A stretch of DNA of 64,000 nt from Mesorhizobium sp. B4-1-4 (GTDB lineage: Bacteria; Pseudomonadota; Alphaproteobacteria; Rhizobiales; Rhizobiaceae), in assembly GCF_006439395.2 (NCBI RefSeq), contig NZ_CP083950.1:6209177-6273176 (forward strand), in the 5' to 3' direction. Under the pieces are notes generated by a model. That model made no database searches and was not told the DNA's origin. It was given only the letters and a program-made list of their open reading frames with translations. A program made the position numbers and the translations under genes. Of this stretch, positions 26,043 to 34,841 are shown piece after piece (position 1 is the first letter of the stretch; each line of letters opens with the position of its first letter).

Positions 26043-27083
26043 ATGATTGATTTGCTTAGCGATACCGTAACACCTCCGACCATGGAGATGCGGCAGGCGA
26101 TGTTCGACGCGCAAGTTGGTGATGCCGGATACGGTGAAGATCCGACACTAAATCGCCTCGAAGCGTTAGCGGCTGAAATGCTCGGCAAGGAAGATGCCGC
26201 ATTCATGTCGAGCGGATGCCAAGGAAATCTTGCTGCCTTGCTCGCACATTGTCCCCGTGGTCAAGAGGTGATTCTTGGCGATCGTTCGGATCTTTACGAC
26301 TTTGAAGCCGGCAGTGTTTCTGTAGTCGGTGGTCTTGTCCTGCATCCGGTCCTGACGGAGCTTGACGGACGCCTATCGCTTAATAACCTGCGGTTGGCTG
26401 TCCGCGACAAAGGCGATTACCAATGCGCGCCGCCCGGTGTAATTGTGCTGGAAAATCCGCATTGCCAACGCGGCGGACGCGTACTGCCTCCGTCTTATAT
26501 CAAGGAGGTGCGTGCGTTTGCGGATGAGCACAGTCTGCCACTGCATCTGGACGGCGCCCGAATCTTCAACGCGGCAATCGCTTCGGAGAAAAGACCGGCG
26601 GAAATAGCCGGGGACTTTGACTCGATCATGTTCAGCCTGACCAAAGGACTTGCCGCACCATTCGGCTCTATAGTGTGCGGAAGTCGACCCTTCGTTGATC
26701 GGGTCAGGCGTTACAGGAAGCTTCTCGGAGGCGGCCTCCGCCAAGCGGGCATTATGGCAAGCGCAGGTATCGTGGCGCTTGAAAGTATGGTGGACCGACT
26801 GAAAGACGATCACCGACGCGCCCAGTTACTGGCGGAGGGGATACGCACAATTCCCGGCATCCGCCTCGAATTCTCGCTCGTCGAGACTAACATGGTGTTT
26901 TTCCGTCTCGAAGGCGTCAGTCTGTCGACCCCAAATTTCTTGGACGCTCTGTCCCAGCGGGGTGTTCGGATGGGTACCCTCCGAGAAGGAGTCATTCGCG
27001 CGGTTCTCCACTATCTTATTAGTGACGAAGATGTCGATGCCACCGCAAAGGCTGTTCGGTCCGTCTTGCAGATTGCGCCATGA
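26043..27083 (+). CDS. ltaE: Low-specificity L-threonine aldolase
   Basis: A 346-residue PLP enzyme that cleaves threonine or related beta-hydroxy amino acids to glycine and an aldehyde. The fold-type I motifs are clear: SDTVTPPTMEMRQAMFDAQV at the start, LPLHLDGARIFNAAIA (Asp binding the cofactor), and the Schiff-base lysine in SLTKGLAAPFGSIVCG. The ATG at 26043 is preferred because GGAGGGGAG lies just before it; the TTG at 26031 would place that site inside the gene. Together with kbl at 44478 it is one of two glycine-forming enzymes in the window. Other beta-hydroxy amino acids could be the real substrates in this catabolic context. Confidence 0.9.
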   Translation: MIDLLSDTVTPPTMEMRQAMFDAQVGDAGYGEDPTLNRLEALAAEMLGKEDAAFMSSGCQGNLAALLAHCPRGQEVILGDRSDLYDFEAGSVSVVGGLVLHPVLTELDGRLSLNNLRLAVRDKGDYQCAPPGVIVLENPHCQRGGRVLPPSYIKEVRAFADEHSLPLHLDGARIFNAAIASEKRPAEIAGDFDSIMFSLTKGLAAPFGSIVCGSRPFVDRVRRYRKLLGGGLRQAGIMASAGIVALESMVDRLKDDHRRAQLLAEGIRTIPGIRLEFSLVETNMVFFRLEGVSLSTPNFLDALSQRGVRMGTLREGVIRAVLHYLISDEDVDATAKAVRSVLQIAP

Positions 27084-27306
27084 TGACAGGTACAAGGGCG
27101 TCATCAAGATCTACGCAGACTGTCTTGACCGCGGTGGGTGGACGAATTCGGATTGCGGGGAGTTTGCAAAATCGAGATGGGGGAATCGCTTGGCTGGCCA
27201 CATTAGTGCGATCGCGCTGGTGCCATTGGCAAGCCGGCGACGATCAGTAGTGACTTGAGATGAACGCGAGAGCAGATCAACTCGCGAAATCCAATGGAGA
27301 TGACAT
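27084..27306. other. Intergenic, nothing recognised
   Basis: About 220 bases between threonine aldolase and the M24 gene. No gene or palindrome was noted apart from the AATGGAGATGACAT ribosome-binding context of the next ATG. Confidence 0.3.
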
Positions 27307-28467
27307 ATGGATCAAACATTTTCAGTGATTCCGCTAGCCGGTGTTCCCTTTCCGAGAGCAGAGTACGAGCGACGTCAGCAGGAGGTGCTTGGCGTGGTGG
27401 CGGGTGCCGGCCTCGATGCACTCTTGGTAACCGCTCTAGGGCACGCTCGATATTTGACGGGGTATTACGGGGGCGGAAGTTACTTCGGGCCCTTCCCATT
27501 GATCTTGGCACCGGGGCATGCTCCGACTTACATCGTCCGAGAGTATGAGGTGGAGTCGGTCCGGGCGTATAGCTGCATTAACGAAATTGTTTCCTACACC
27601 CAAGAACGCGACTTCGCGAAGGTATGCGGTGATGTCCTTCGGCGATATGGGCTGGAAAACAAGCGGATTGGACTTGAACTCCGCTGCTGGAACCTCACAC
27701 CATCCGATGTATATAAACTTGAGGCGGAACTTCCTGAGATGACAGTCGTCGATGCAACGGAATTGGTCGGATCTGTTGCGGCGGTAAAAAGCGAGCTGGA
27801 ACTCGACGCGATGCGCAATGCGATGGCCATGACCGAAGTGGCCGTGCGCTCGTTCCAGGAAACGTTGCGGAACGGTGTCACCGAATCTGAAACGTGGGCC
27901 GCCATGCAAGGGGCAGTCAAGAAGACTGGCGGCGAAGAACTTAGGTTAGTATCCTTGGTGTTCGGCGAGCGCACGAAGCTGGCGCACGGTCTGCCGTCGG
28001 ACCACGCGATCAACAGCAACGAGCCCGCCGTGACGGAAATAGGTGGTGTGAAGTTCGGATATGCTGCTGGGCTTGTTCGTACCGCGGTGGTTGGTAGGCA
28101 TCCTGAGGCCGAAACTTTGCTCGCCCTGTCAAATGAGGCCCTCGATACAGCGATTGACGTGATCAAGCCAGGAGTTACCGCAGAAGAGGTGGATGCAACT
28201 GTACGGAAGGTGATCGAGCGATCCGGGCGCCCACGAGCCTTTCGCAACAAGGCAGGCTACCAAACTGGTATTAACTGGTCGGAGCGCGGCAACATGGACA
28301 TGGTGCCAGGCGTAAAAGACGTTCTCAAGGCGGGTATGACCTTGCACATGCCCATCATGCTATTCGGCGAGAAAGGACACATCATTGGGTGCAGCGATCA
28401 CATATTGGTAACGGAACGGGGCGCAGAAAGCCTTAGCGGCGCGCCACGCACGCTCTATCGCGTCTGA
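27307..28467 (+). CDS. M24 family protein, creatinase-like (metal ligands missing)
   Basis: A 386-residue two-domain protein with the creatinase/prolidase build: an N-terminal domain (about 1-160, HARYLTGYYGGGSYFG) and a C-terminal pita-bread domain (about 170-380). Metal-dependent M24 peptidases use two Asp, one His and two Glu. Here the first pair is replaced (TEIGGVKFGYAAGLVRTAVV), as in creatinase, which works without metal on C-N bonds of non-peptide substrates. A hydrolase of a small amidino or N-substituted amino acid is therefore more likely than an aminopeptidase. It follows threonine aldolase on the same strand. The protein at 43262 has the same kind of change. Confidence 0.83.
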   Translation: MDQTFSVIPLAGVPFPRAEYERRQQEVLGVVAGAGLDALLVTALGHARYLTGYYGGGSYFGPFPLILAPGHAPTYIVREYEVESVRAYSCINEIVSYTQERDFAKVCGDVLRRYGLENKRIGLELRCWNLTPSDVYKLEAELPEMTVVDATELVGSVAAVKSELELDAMRNAMAMTEVAVRSFQETLRNGVTESETWAAMQGAVKKTGGEELRLVSLVFGERTKLAHGLPSDHAINSNEPAVTEIGGVKFGYAAGLVRTAVVGRHPEAETLLALSNEALDTAIDVIKPGVTAEEVDATVRKVIERSGRPRAFRNKAGYQTGINWSERGNMDMVPGVKDVLKAGMTLHMPIMLFGEKGHIIGCSDHILVTERGAESLSGAPRTLYRV

Positions 28468-28734
28468 TCATGAGCCCGTTGCATAAACACGGCGTTGAAT
28501 CTTCTGGATTTCCGGCCGAGCAACTGCGCTGAAGCGTCTCCATACATGGTCGCGCGAACAGACGTGGTGCAGCCGGTGTGCGCTGCGAGGAGATCCGGCA
28601 GGTCGCGCGGTCCTCCGTCAGCCCGACAATGTTGAGATCCGGGACCTTGGAGCAGCCGACGCCCGAGGAAGTGTGGACTCTTGGGATTACCAAGAGTGAT
28701 GAAATCAAATTCAAGGCTGACTTTTGGAGGCAGC
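28468..28734. other. Intergenic with a perfect hairpin at the edge of IS5 debris
   Basis: No gene was recognised. ACTCTTGG at 28677-28684 and CCAAGAGT at 28690-28697 form a perfect 8-base stem with a 5-base loop, about 40 bases before the IS5 remnant. It could be part of the IS tip or a terminator-like structure for the M24 gene. Confidence 0.35.
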
Positions 28735-29150
28735 CATGGGAGTTCTGGACTGTCTGATCCTTCGGGATGATCAGGGAGCGGAAACCGCATGTTCGTTGAA
28801 GCGGTTTGGTGGATCGTGCGAACGGGCTTGCCTTGGCGCAACCTGCCTGAGGTGTTCGGCGATTGGAACAGTGTCTTTCGCAGTTCAGTCGCTGGAGCCA
28901 CAAGGGCATCTGGCGCATCTTCGCCGCGATTGCGGATGATCCGGACTTTGAATGCCTGATCGTCAATTCCATCATCATCCGCGCCCACCAGCACGCCTCG
29001 GGCGCAAAAAGGGGGCTGAAGATCAGGCCCTTGGCCGTTCTCGTGGCGGCCTGAGCACCAAGATCCACATGGCCGTGCGTGGGCTGGGATGCCTGGTCCG
29101 CTTCACGCCCAGCGCCACCTGGTTCGTAAGCGTCGTCTGGAACGCACCCG
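28735..29150 (+). pseudogene. IS5-family transposase N-terminal remnant
   Basis: The plus-strand frames read LDCLILRDDQ, then FVEAVWWIVRTGLPWRNLPE and VFGDWNSVF, then RWSHKGIWRIFAAIADDPDF, IVNSIIIRAHQHASGAK and SRGGLSTKIHM. This is the order found in the first half of IS427-group IS5 transposases, which have FVEAVLWIVRTGSPWRDLP and then RRWSRKGVWERIF. At least two frameshifts are needed. The protein ends around the first catalytic Asp region, and the second half is missing. Confidence 0.75.
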
Positions 29151-29229
29151 CGTCTAAAAAAGCTCAACGCGTCGTTCAACATCATGAGTGCCGAAGGGTA
29201 TAATGGGACCAGACAACGAGGAGAGCTCT

Positions 29230-29592
29230 ATGAAAGTCGAAACGAAACTCAGAATTGAACGAGGCGACGTGTGCGTAGCCGACAGGCTGGACGAGGCATT
29301 CAACCTGGTTACCGGGCATGAGCTTCCGGAAGCGGACCAGAAGCCCTTTGGTCGGATAAGAGGCAATGACTTTGGGATGGAGGACGCTGAGCGCGCTGTC
29401 GCAATCGTCCATAGCCGGAGCGCCCAGATACTGAAGCAGGCAGACACTGCCGATGTCTTTAAGGATCCGGCGCTTCAAGCTATCTGGGCCGATGGGCAGC
29501 GAATGGCAGCGGGGCTTGCTGTGCGGAAGGCAGACGAGTTCATGTCCGCTCTCAGGGATGATGTCCGCGAAGCCACAGGTAGCAATGACTAA
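29230..29592 (+). CDS. Small hypothetical protein
   Basis: A 120-residue soluble, acidic protein with no signal peptide or membrane segment. The ATG at 29230 is preceded by a strong GAGGAGAG site, and the composition is protein-like throughout (FNLVTGHELPEADQKPFGR, DVFKDPALQAIWADGQRMAA, ADEFMSALRDDV). I do not recognise the family. It sits between IS5 and IS66 debris with no partner gene, so the context gives no clue. Its intact frame and good ribosome binding site among decayed neighbours argue that it is a real gene. Confidence 0.6.
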   Translation: MKVETKLRIERGDVCVADRLDEAFNLVTGHELPEADQKPFGRIRGNDFGMEDAERAVAIVHSRSAQILKQADTADVFKDPALQAIWADGQRMAAGLAVRKADEFMSALRDDVREATGSND

Positions 29593-29649
29593 CTGCGCCC
29601 TTTCAAAATTGCTTGGGCATAGCCGTTTACTTAGGATCGCGTCGTACTT

Positions 29650-31198
29650 TCACTGAACCTTGCTGTGCAAAGCTCTCGGTGCGAGGGCGCGGTTGGAATA
29701 GGCCCAGGGCAGAAGTTCGTCGATCTGGCTGTTGGGATGTCCGCTGACGATCCTGGCGAGCACGTCCGCGAGGTAGGCAAGTGGCTCGACTCTATTGAGC
29801 TTGCACGTTTCGATGAGCGAGGCGACGACGGCCCAGTGCTCGGCACCACCGTCCGATCCGGCGAAGAGGGCGTTCTTTCGGTTGAGCGCGATCGGGCGGA
29901 TCGACCGCTCGACGGTATTAGAGTCGATCTCGATGCGTCCGTCGTCGAGGAAGCGGGTGAGTCCCTCCCAGCGTGACAGCGTATAGCGGATTGCCTCGGC
30001 GAGCTTGGTCTTCTGGCTGATCAGGCCGAGCTTCTCGCGCAGCCACGGCTCGAACTCGACCAGGATCGGCCGGCTCCTTTCCTGGCGCACAGCACGACGG
30101 GCGTCTGCTGGCTGGCGGCGGATGTCGTCCTCCACGCGATAGAGCTCTGCGATGCGCCGGAGCGCCTCGCTGGCGATCGGCGCTGGGCCGGCTGCGGCGA
30201 GTTCGTAGAAGCGCCGGCGCACGTGTGCCCAGCAGAAGGCGAGCGTTGCGCCGCTCTTGTCGGCGAGCACGCGATAGCCGCCATAGCCGTCGACCTGCAG
30301 GATTCCGGTGAAGCCCGCCAGATGGGCGATCGGTCGCTCGGCCTTGCGGTCCGGCGCATAGACATAAGCGACGCCAGGTGGGTCGCTCCCCTGCCATGGC
30401 CGATCGTCGCGAGCGTAGGCCCAGAGCTGCCCGGTCTTGGTCTTGCCGCGGCCGGGATCCAGCACCGGCGCCGTGGTCTCGTCGGCAAAGAGCTTCGGCG
30501 AGGCTTTCAGCTTCTCCAGCAGCCGCTCGTGGACCGGACGCAGATGCCAGGCGGCGCGGCCGACCCAGTCGCCGAGGGTGGAGCGATCCAGATTGATGCC
30601 CTGCCGGGCGTAGATCTGCGCCTGGCGATAGAGCGGCAGGTGATCGGCATATTTGGAGACCAGAACCTGCGCGACGGTGGCCTCGGTCGGCAGACCGCCT
30701 TCGATCAGCCGGGCGGGCGCCGGAGCCTGCACGACCCACGTCCTCGCAGGCACGACAGGCATATTTGGGCCGCCGTACGACGATCACGCGCAGTTGCGCC
30801 GGCACGATGTCGAGCCGTTCGCTAACGTCTTCGCCGATCCGATGAAGTCCGTCGCGGCAGCATGGGCAGGCATGGTCCTCGATGTCGACGACCATCTCGA
30901 TGCGAGGCAGATGCGCCGGCAGCGCACCCCGGTTCGCCCGCCGCTTTGCGGTGCGCTCCCTGCGCGTGGCAGGATCGGCACGCTCGGCCTCTTCCTCGCC
31001 TGCCGCCTCGATCTGTTCGGCCTCCTCAAGGCCAAGCAGCAGTTGATCTTCGGGCAGGCTCTCGGCCCGGCGGCCGAAGCGGTGACGCTGCAATTCCTTG
31101 ATGATCTGGGTCAGGCGAGCATTCTCGACATCGCGCGCCAGGACCATCGCCTTCAGCACATCCGGATCGTCGGGAAGCTGGTCCGCTGTCATCGCCAT
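29650..31198 (-). pseudogene. tnpC: IS66 TnpC transposase, single-base frameshift
   Basis: The N-terminal frame (31198 down to about 30736) has the coiled leucine-rich start and the zinc-finger CPCCRDGLHRIGEDVSERLD, ending RPKYACRACED. The C-terminal frame (about 30762-29650) continues VVQAPAPARLIEGGLPTEAT, LFADETTAPVLDPGRGK (first Asp), VDGYGGYRVLADKSGA (second Asp) and IEIDSNTVERSIRPIALNRK (Glu), ending IDELLPWAYSN. An extra base in the CCC at 30735-30737 separates the frames; removing it restores ACEDVVVQAP. All catalytic residues are intact, so the lesion is very recent or a sequencing error. Confidence 0.88.
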
Positions 31199-31267
31199 GA
31201 TCGGATCAGACCATATTCGCCAGTTCCGGGCGACAGCGGAATCCAGGCTGATTCACTTGGTCGCGGA

Positions 31268-31624
31268 TCAACCCGCCTGCGCCGGAGCGCGCGTCCGGCG
31301 GGCTTCATGAACCCGCCGCCAATCAAGCCCTTCAAGCAGCGCCGACAACTGAGCGGCCGTCAGCCGCATCACGCCATCCTGCACTTTCGGCCAACGGAAC
31401 TCGCCATCCTCCAGCCGCTTCGCATAGAGGCAGACGCCGGTGCCGTCCCAGAAGATCAGCTTGATCCGATCCGTTCGTTTCGCCCGGAACACGTAGACTG
31501 CACCGCTGAACGGATCGGCGCCCATCGTCTCGCGCACCAACGCAGCCAGCCCCTCCGCACCCTTGCGGAAGTCTACCGGCTTCGTTGCCACCATGACCTT
31601 GACGGCGCCCGTCGGCCCGATCAC
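31268..31624 (-). CDS. tnpB: IS66 Orf2 accessory protein TnpB
   Basis: A 118-residue IS66 Orf2 protein with the usual signatures KPVDFRKGAEGLAALV, AVYVFRAKRTDRIKLIFWDG and RLEDGEFRWPKV. It is needed with TnpA and TnpC for transposition. It starts with GTG at 31622-31624, overlapping the TGA of tnpA, so it is translationally coupled. Confidence 0.92.
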   Translation of the reverse strand: MIGPTGAVKVMVATKPVDFRKGAEGLAALVRETMGADPFSGAVYVFRAKRTDRIKLIFWDGTGVCLYAKRLEDGEFRWPKVQDGVMRLTAAQLSALLEGLDWRRVHEARRTRAPAQAG

Positions 31625-32064
31625 GAGGTTGCCTTCAGTGCACGGATCACCGCCGCAACCGTCTTGGCGTCGGCTCCCCGGCCGACCCGCATGGCGATGC
31701 CGTCAATCTCAAGCTCGATCACGCCAGCATCTCGGGTCGCCTTCCGCTTCCGCGGCTGCGCTGGACGCGTCGGCGCGGGTTCCGGAGCCGGCGCCGTCAC
31801 CACCGCCGGAACAAAGAGCGGTTCAGGTGCCGACGCCGTCAACGGCTGACGAGCGGCCCGACGCCACGCGAACAGTTGCTGCGGAGACAAGGCATAGCGC
31901 CTGGCCACCGCGCTCACGGTCTCGCCAACCTCGTAGCTTTCCGCCACGATCCGCGCCTTCTCATCCGGCAGCCATTCTCGCCGCCGACCGGCGCCAGTGA
32001 AGATCTCAAGCCGACGAACCGGCTCTTCATCCCTGGACTTAAGCGTAAGCTCTGAAATCGTCAT
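31621..32064 (-). CDS. tnpA: IS66 Orf1 accessory protein TnpA
   Basis: A 147-residue helix-turn-helix protein of the IS66 Orf1 type: REWLPDEKARIVAESYEVGE, VSAVARRYALSPQQLFAWRR, then a proline-rich linker and a short conserved end IELEIDGIAMRVGRGAD. The frame is open to 32109, but the ATG at 32064 (MTISELTLKSRDEEPVRR) is where related proteins begin. Confidence 0.9.
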   Translation of the reverse strand: MTISELTLKSRDEEPVRRLEIFTGAGRRREWLPDEKARIVAESYEVGETVSAVARRYALSPQQLFAWRRAARQPLTASAPEPLFVPAVVTAPAPEPAPTRPAQPRKRKATRDAGVIELEIDGIAMRVGRGADAKTVAAVIRALKATS

Positions 32065-32219
32065 GTGTCGAAGCCCTCGAGGCCTTCGAACATCGTTCCT
32101 TCCGGTCATGTGCGAAAGGTGCTGTCAGAACACCGCTTACCCTGGTTCCGCCACGTCGCAACGCGTTTCGAAAAGACCGCAAGGCACTATCCCGCCGTCA
32201 TAACCATCGCCGCTACAAT

Positions 32220-32751
32220 TCTATGACTCAGATAACTGTTCACACTTCCTAGTAGACCCATCGGATGAGGTAATCTGGGATGCCCGGCAATTGTTATCGA
32301 GCTTCTTCTTGATGTCCTCAGGCGTCCAGTTTTGTTCCGAGACGACCAGTACCGACAGGATGTCGTCCAGCCTTGGCGAGCATACCGCGCATTCATCACC
32401 GGCACGACGAGCTGCGGGCCTGCAATCATCTCGATCTCCGGATTGACGGTCTTCATCCCGATGCTGAAGTCGAGACCCTCCGGCACGAGATAACCGATCA
32501 CGGTCAGGCATGTCGTCCGGGGTCCACGTCCAGGTTGCCAATCGTCTATTTTCTCCTGGATATTCTGGCGGTTCTTAATGGAATTCGTGGTTGCGAGGGC
32601 TGAGATCGTCCACTGTCGCGGAGAAAGATGACCAGGAGGCCGAAGTGCCAATGCCCGTATACGGCTGCGCCTCGTCGCGCATGAAGTCGTGGAGTTCCCG
32701 CTCGATCTCCAGTCTGGCGATTTCGACGCGCGGCGACCTTGTTTTGGGCAT
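32220..32751 (-). pseudogene. glcB: Malate synthase G, 5' remnant, frameshifted
   Basis: Minus-strand pieces match the start of malate synthase G: ARLEIERELHDFMRDEAQPY, TGIGTSASWSSFSATVDDLS and PRNHEF (32751-32580), then after a frameshift NRQNIQEKIDDWQP, and near 32490-32385 GYLVPEGLDFSIG, NPEIEMIAGPQLVVPVMNAR. The homology then stops, and the catalytic barrel is absent, replaced by about 160 unclear bases and the IS66 copy. Malate synthase joins glyoxylate and acetyl-CoA. The ATG at 32751 lies 20 bases after the stop of the FAD oxidase gene on the same strand, so the two formed one operon before the damage. Confidence 0.78.
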
Positions 32752-32770
32752 GTGGTCTGGGCCTTCTCGC

Positions 32771-34024
32771 CTACGCCGCCGAACGGGCTTCAACGGGGAA
32801 CTCTGCGGCCACGGTCTGTACTAAGGCGGCCGATGTCGCAGAGGACAGCGTCCAGCCAAGGTGGCCGTGGCCCGTGTTATAGAACACGCCCGGTGAACGG
32901 CCCGCGCCGACACGCGGCAGCATGTTGGGCATCATGGGGCGCAAGCCGGCCCAGGGCACCACGCTATTGGTGTTCACTCCCGGGAATAGCGTGCGCGTCC
33001 AGTCCACTAAGGGCCGTACGCGATCATCCCGGATGTCCCTGTTCAACCCGTTGAACTCCGCAGTTCCCGCAACGCGGAAGCGGCTGGTGCCGAGCCGGCT
33101 AGTGACGATCTTCGCGCGGTCGTCCAGGATGCTGACCCACGGGGCGGCATTCTGGGCTGTCTCGTCGTCCAATTGGACGGTGACCGAGTAGCCCTTGACA
33201 GGATAAATGTTAAGACGGTCGCCTAGCATCGCGGCGAAGTCGCGGCTATTGGAGCCCGCGCATACCACGACCGCGTCGGTTTCGAGGTCTAGCCCGAGCG
33301 TCTGGCCATCGACCCTACGCGTCGTGTAGCTCAGCCGGAAGCGGCTGCCGCGAGCGATACGCGTGACCGTCGCGTCATAGATGAACTTACCGCCGCGCCT
33401 TTCGCAGGCTCGGGCTAGAGCGGTCGTGTATTTGTGGATGTCACCGGTCGAATCCGACGGAGTATAGAACCCGCCGTAGAACCGCCCGTGCAGCGCCGGT
33501 TCTATGGATGTAATCTCTTCCCCTGAGACCGGATGGCGGTCGAGTCCGCCCTCGACGAGCATCTTGTTGACTCTTGCGGCATGCTCGAAACCGGCCTTGT
33601 CCCAATGGACATGGAGAATGCCGCGGCGGACGTGGTCGAACTCAATGCCTTCGCGTTCGGCGATCTCGAACATGTGCTTGCGAGCGGCGATTGCCAGCTT
33701 CGTGGTGGCGACAGTATTCTCACGGTAGCCGGGGATATTGGATACGAACTCCGCGAGCCAGCTGTACTTGTGCCAGTTCGGGGATGGATTCATAAGGAGC
33801 GGTGCATCCCGAAGGAGCATCCATTTGATGCCCTTGAAGATTGTCGACCAGTGGTTCCAAACTTCCGCATTGCTCGCGGATAGCTGACCGCCATTGGCAA
33901 AGGAGGTCTCCATCGCCGCATAGCGCTGGCGTTCCACCACGGTGACATCATAGCCGTGGTCCAAAAGGGCATAAGCCGTCGACACACCGGTGATACCGGC
34001 GCCGATCACGACAATCTTGGGCAT
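32771..34024 (-). CDS. DadA-like FAD-dependent D-amino acid dehydrogenase / glycine oxidase
   Basis: A 417-residue flavoenzyme of the DadA group. The N-terminus IVVIGAGITGVSTAYALLDH is the dinucleotide-binding motif. QRYAAMETSFANGGQLSASN is the DadA hallmark, and GLRPMMPNMLPRVG and YNTGHGHLGWTLSSATSAAL form the C-terminal FAD contact. It oxidises an amino acid to a keto acid and ammonia, passing electrons to the respiratory chain or oxygen. The frame is open further upstream, but ATG 34024 is the family start and the upstream codons belong to a glycine riboswitch. With control by glycine and malate synthase downstream, glycine (giving glyoxylate) or sarcosine is a likelier substrate than D-alanine; this is inference. 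Confidence 0.88.
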   Translation of the reverse strand: MPKIVVIGAGITGVSTAYALLDHGYDVTVVERQRYAAMETSFANGGQLSASNAEVWNHWSTIFKGIKWMLLRDAPLLMNPSPNWHKYSWLAEFVSNIPGYRENTVATTKLAIAARKHMFEIAEREGIEFDHVRRGILHVHWDKAGFEHAARVNKMLVEGGLDRHPVSGEEITSIEPALHGRFYGGFYTPSDSTGDIHKYTTALARACERRGGKFIYDATVTRIARGSRFRLSYTTRRVDGQTLGLDLETDAVVVCAGSNSRDFAAMLGDRLNIYPVKGYSVTVQLDDETAQNAAPWVSILDDRAKIVTSRLGTSRFRVAGTAEFNGLNRDIRDDRVRPLVDWTRTLFPGVNTNSVVPWAGLRPMMPNMLPRVGAGRSPGVFYNTGHGHLGWTLSSATSAALVQTVAAEFPVEARSAA

Positions 34025-34079
34025 TTCACTCTCCATACAGAACAGTGGGCACAGACGGTCACGCCCGCGGCTGGTCCCC

Positions 34080-34250
34080 AAATCTGTCTCTATACCTGAG
34101 AGCTTGACCGGAAGGCTCCGGCGTTCCCCTTCGGTGGGCACTCGGGTGCCTCTCTCCAGATCGTTCGGCGGTCCGGTCACTTTTGCCTGAGAGTTTCCTT
34201 GGGGGGTTGCTCCGTCGGCGCCAGCATTCGCCAGTCTCTCCCGTTCCGCT
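34080..34250 (-). promoter_or_regulatory. Tandem glycine riboswitch in the leader of the FAD oxidase gene
   Basis: Read on the minus strand, two glycine aptamers follow each other. Aptamer 1 (about 34250-34180) has GGGAGAGACUGG, GCCGACGGAGCAA and CUCUCAGGCAAAA. Aptamer 2 (about 34162-34085) has CUGGAGAGAGGC, CACCGAAGGGGAA and CUCUCAGGUAUAGAGACAGA. The paired GGAGAGA and CUCUCAGG boxes and the CCGA(A/C)GG-GAA joint are the conserved core of this class. The short linker between them is typical of tandem glycine sensors, most of which switch genes on. The oxidase start codon lies about 56 bases downstream. Confidence 0.9.
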
Positions 34251-34457
34251 TGCTGAACCTCACCATGCTAATGCGGCGCGCTGCGTAAGTCATCGGCAAA
34301 CGGAATCTATTTCTGAAACAACTGTCACACATTGTTGGGACAGATGAAATGAAGCCTACGACGGCGGCACTTAGCAGATGCGCACCGGCCGCTTATTATA
34401 CGCGGCGATCTCGGAGGAACTTGCGCGACAATCTGGATGGGACACGCTGCCAAGCGG
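34251..34457. other. Intergenic, promoter side of the riboswitch
   Basis: About 200 bases between the riboswitch and the IS21 remnant. The promoter of the riboswitch transcript must lie here on the minus strand. I could not identify reliable boxes, and no gene is visible. Confidence 0.35.
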
Positions 34458-34840
34458 TCATTGCTCTTCTAATCGACGCGGCGCGTTAATCTGGGTCCCC
34501 TCGTTAATTGTCGCGTAGACCGGAGGCCGTCCGCCCTGTCGTTTTGCTTCCATAGCGGAGCGGCGACGATAGCTCTCGACCTTCATTCCGAAGATTGTGG
34601 CGTGATGAACGAGGCGGTCTACCGCTGCGAGCGGCATGGCATGGCGGGATCTGCAAAAACTCGATTCCATTCCAAAAAAGGCTATTTGCGGTCAGCAGGA
34701 TTGAACGCCGTTTGTAGCGTGCTGAAATGCGTTCGAAGAGAACGCTGGTCTCTGCCTGGTCCTTTGCCACGTAGGCGAGATCGTCGAGGATAAGCAGATC
34801 GAACCGTTGAGCTTGTTGATGGCGGATACCAGCTGCAGCT
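34458..34840 (-). pseudogene. istB: IS21-family IstB helper ATPase, C-terminal remnant
   Basis: Minus-strand frames give the end of an IstB protein: INKL, then FDLLILDDLAYVAKDQAETS (Walker B region), VLFERISARYKRRSILLTAN, and after a frameshift AMPLAAVDRLVHHATIFGMK and VESYRRRSAMEAK. The N-terminal part with Walker A is missing: the IS630 copy starts at 34842, and no istB sequence was found on its far side. IstA is also absent. Confidence 0.8.
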
Positions 34841-34841
34841 A

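Larger units (their letters stand above)
29623..32139 (-). mobile_element. IS66-family insertion sequence (tnpA, tnpB, tnpC)
   Basis: The standard IS66 order tnpA-tnpB-tnpC is present on the minus strand. The right tip is clear: read inwards from 32139 it starts GTAAGCGGTGTTCTGACAGC, an IS66-type end. The left tip was not identified with certainty; GTTTACTTAGG.. at about 29624 shows only partial similarity to it. The element has inserted into, or removed, the 3' part of a malate synthase G gene just to its right. Confidence 0.75.

Noticed and set aside
30653..31849. Plus-strand open frame of 398 codons across the IS66 genes
   Set aside because: It spans tnpC, tnpB and tnpA in antisense; these three are well matched to IS66 proteins.
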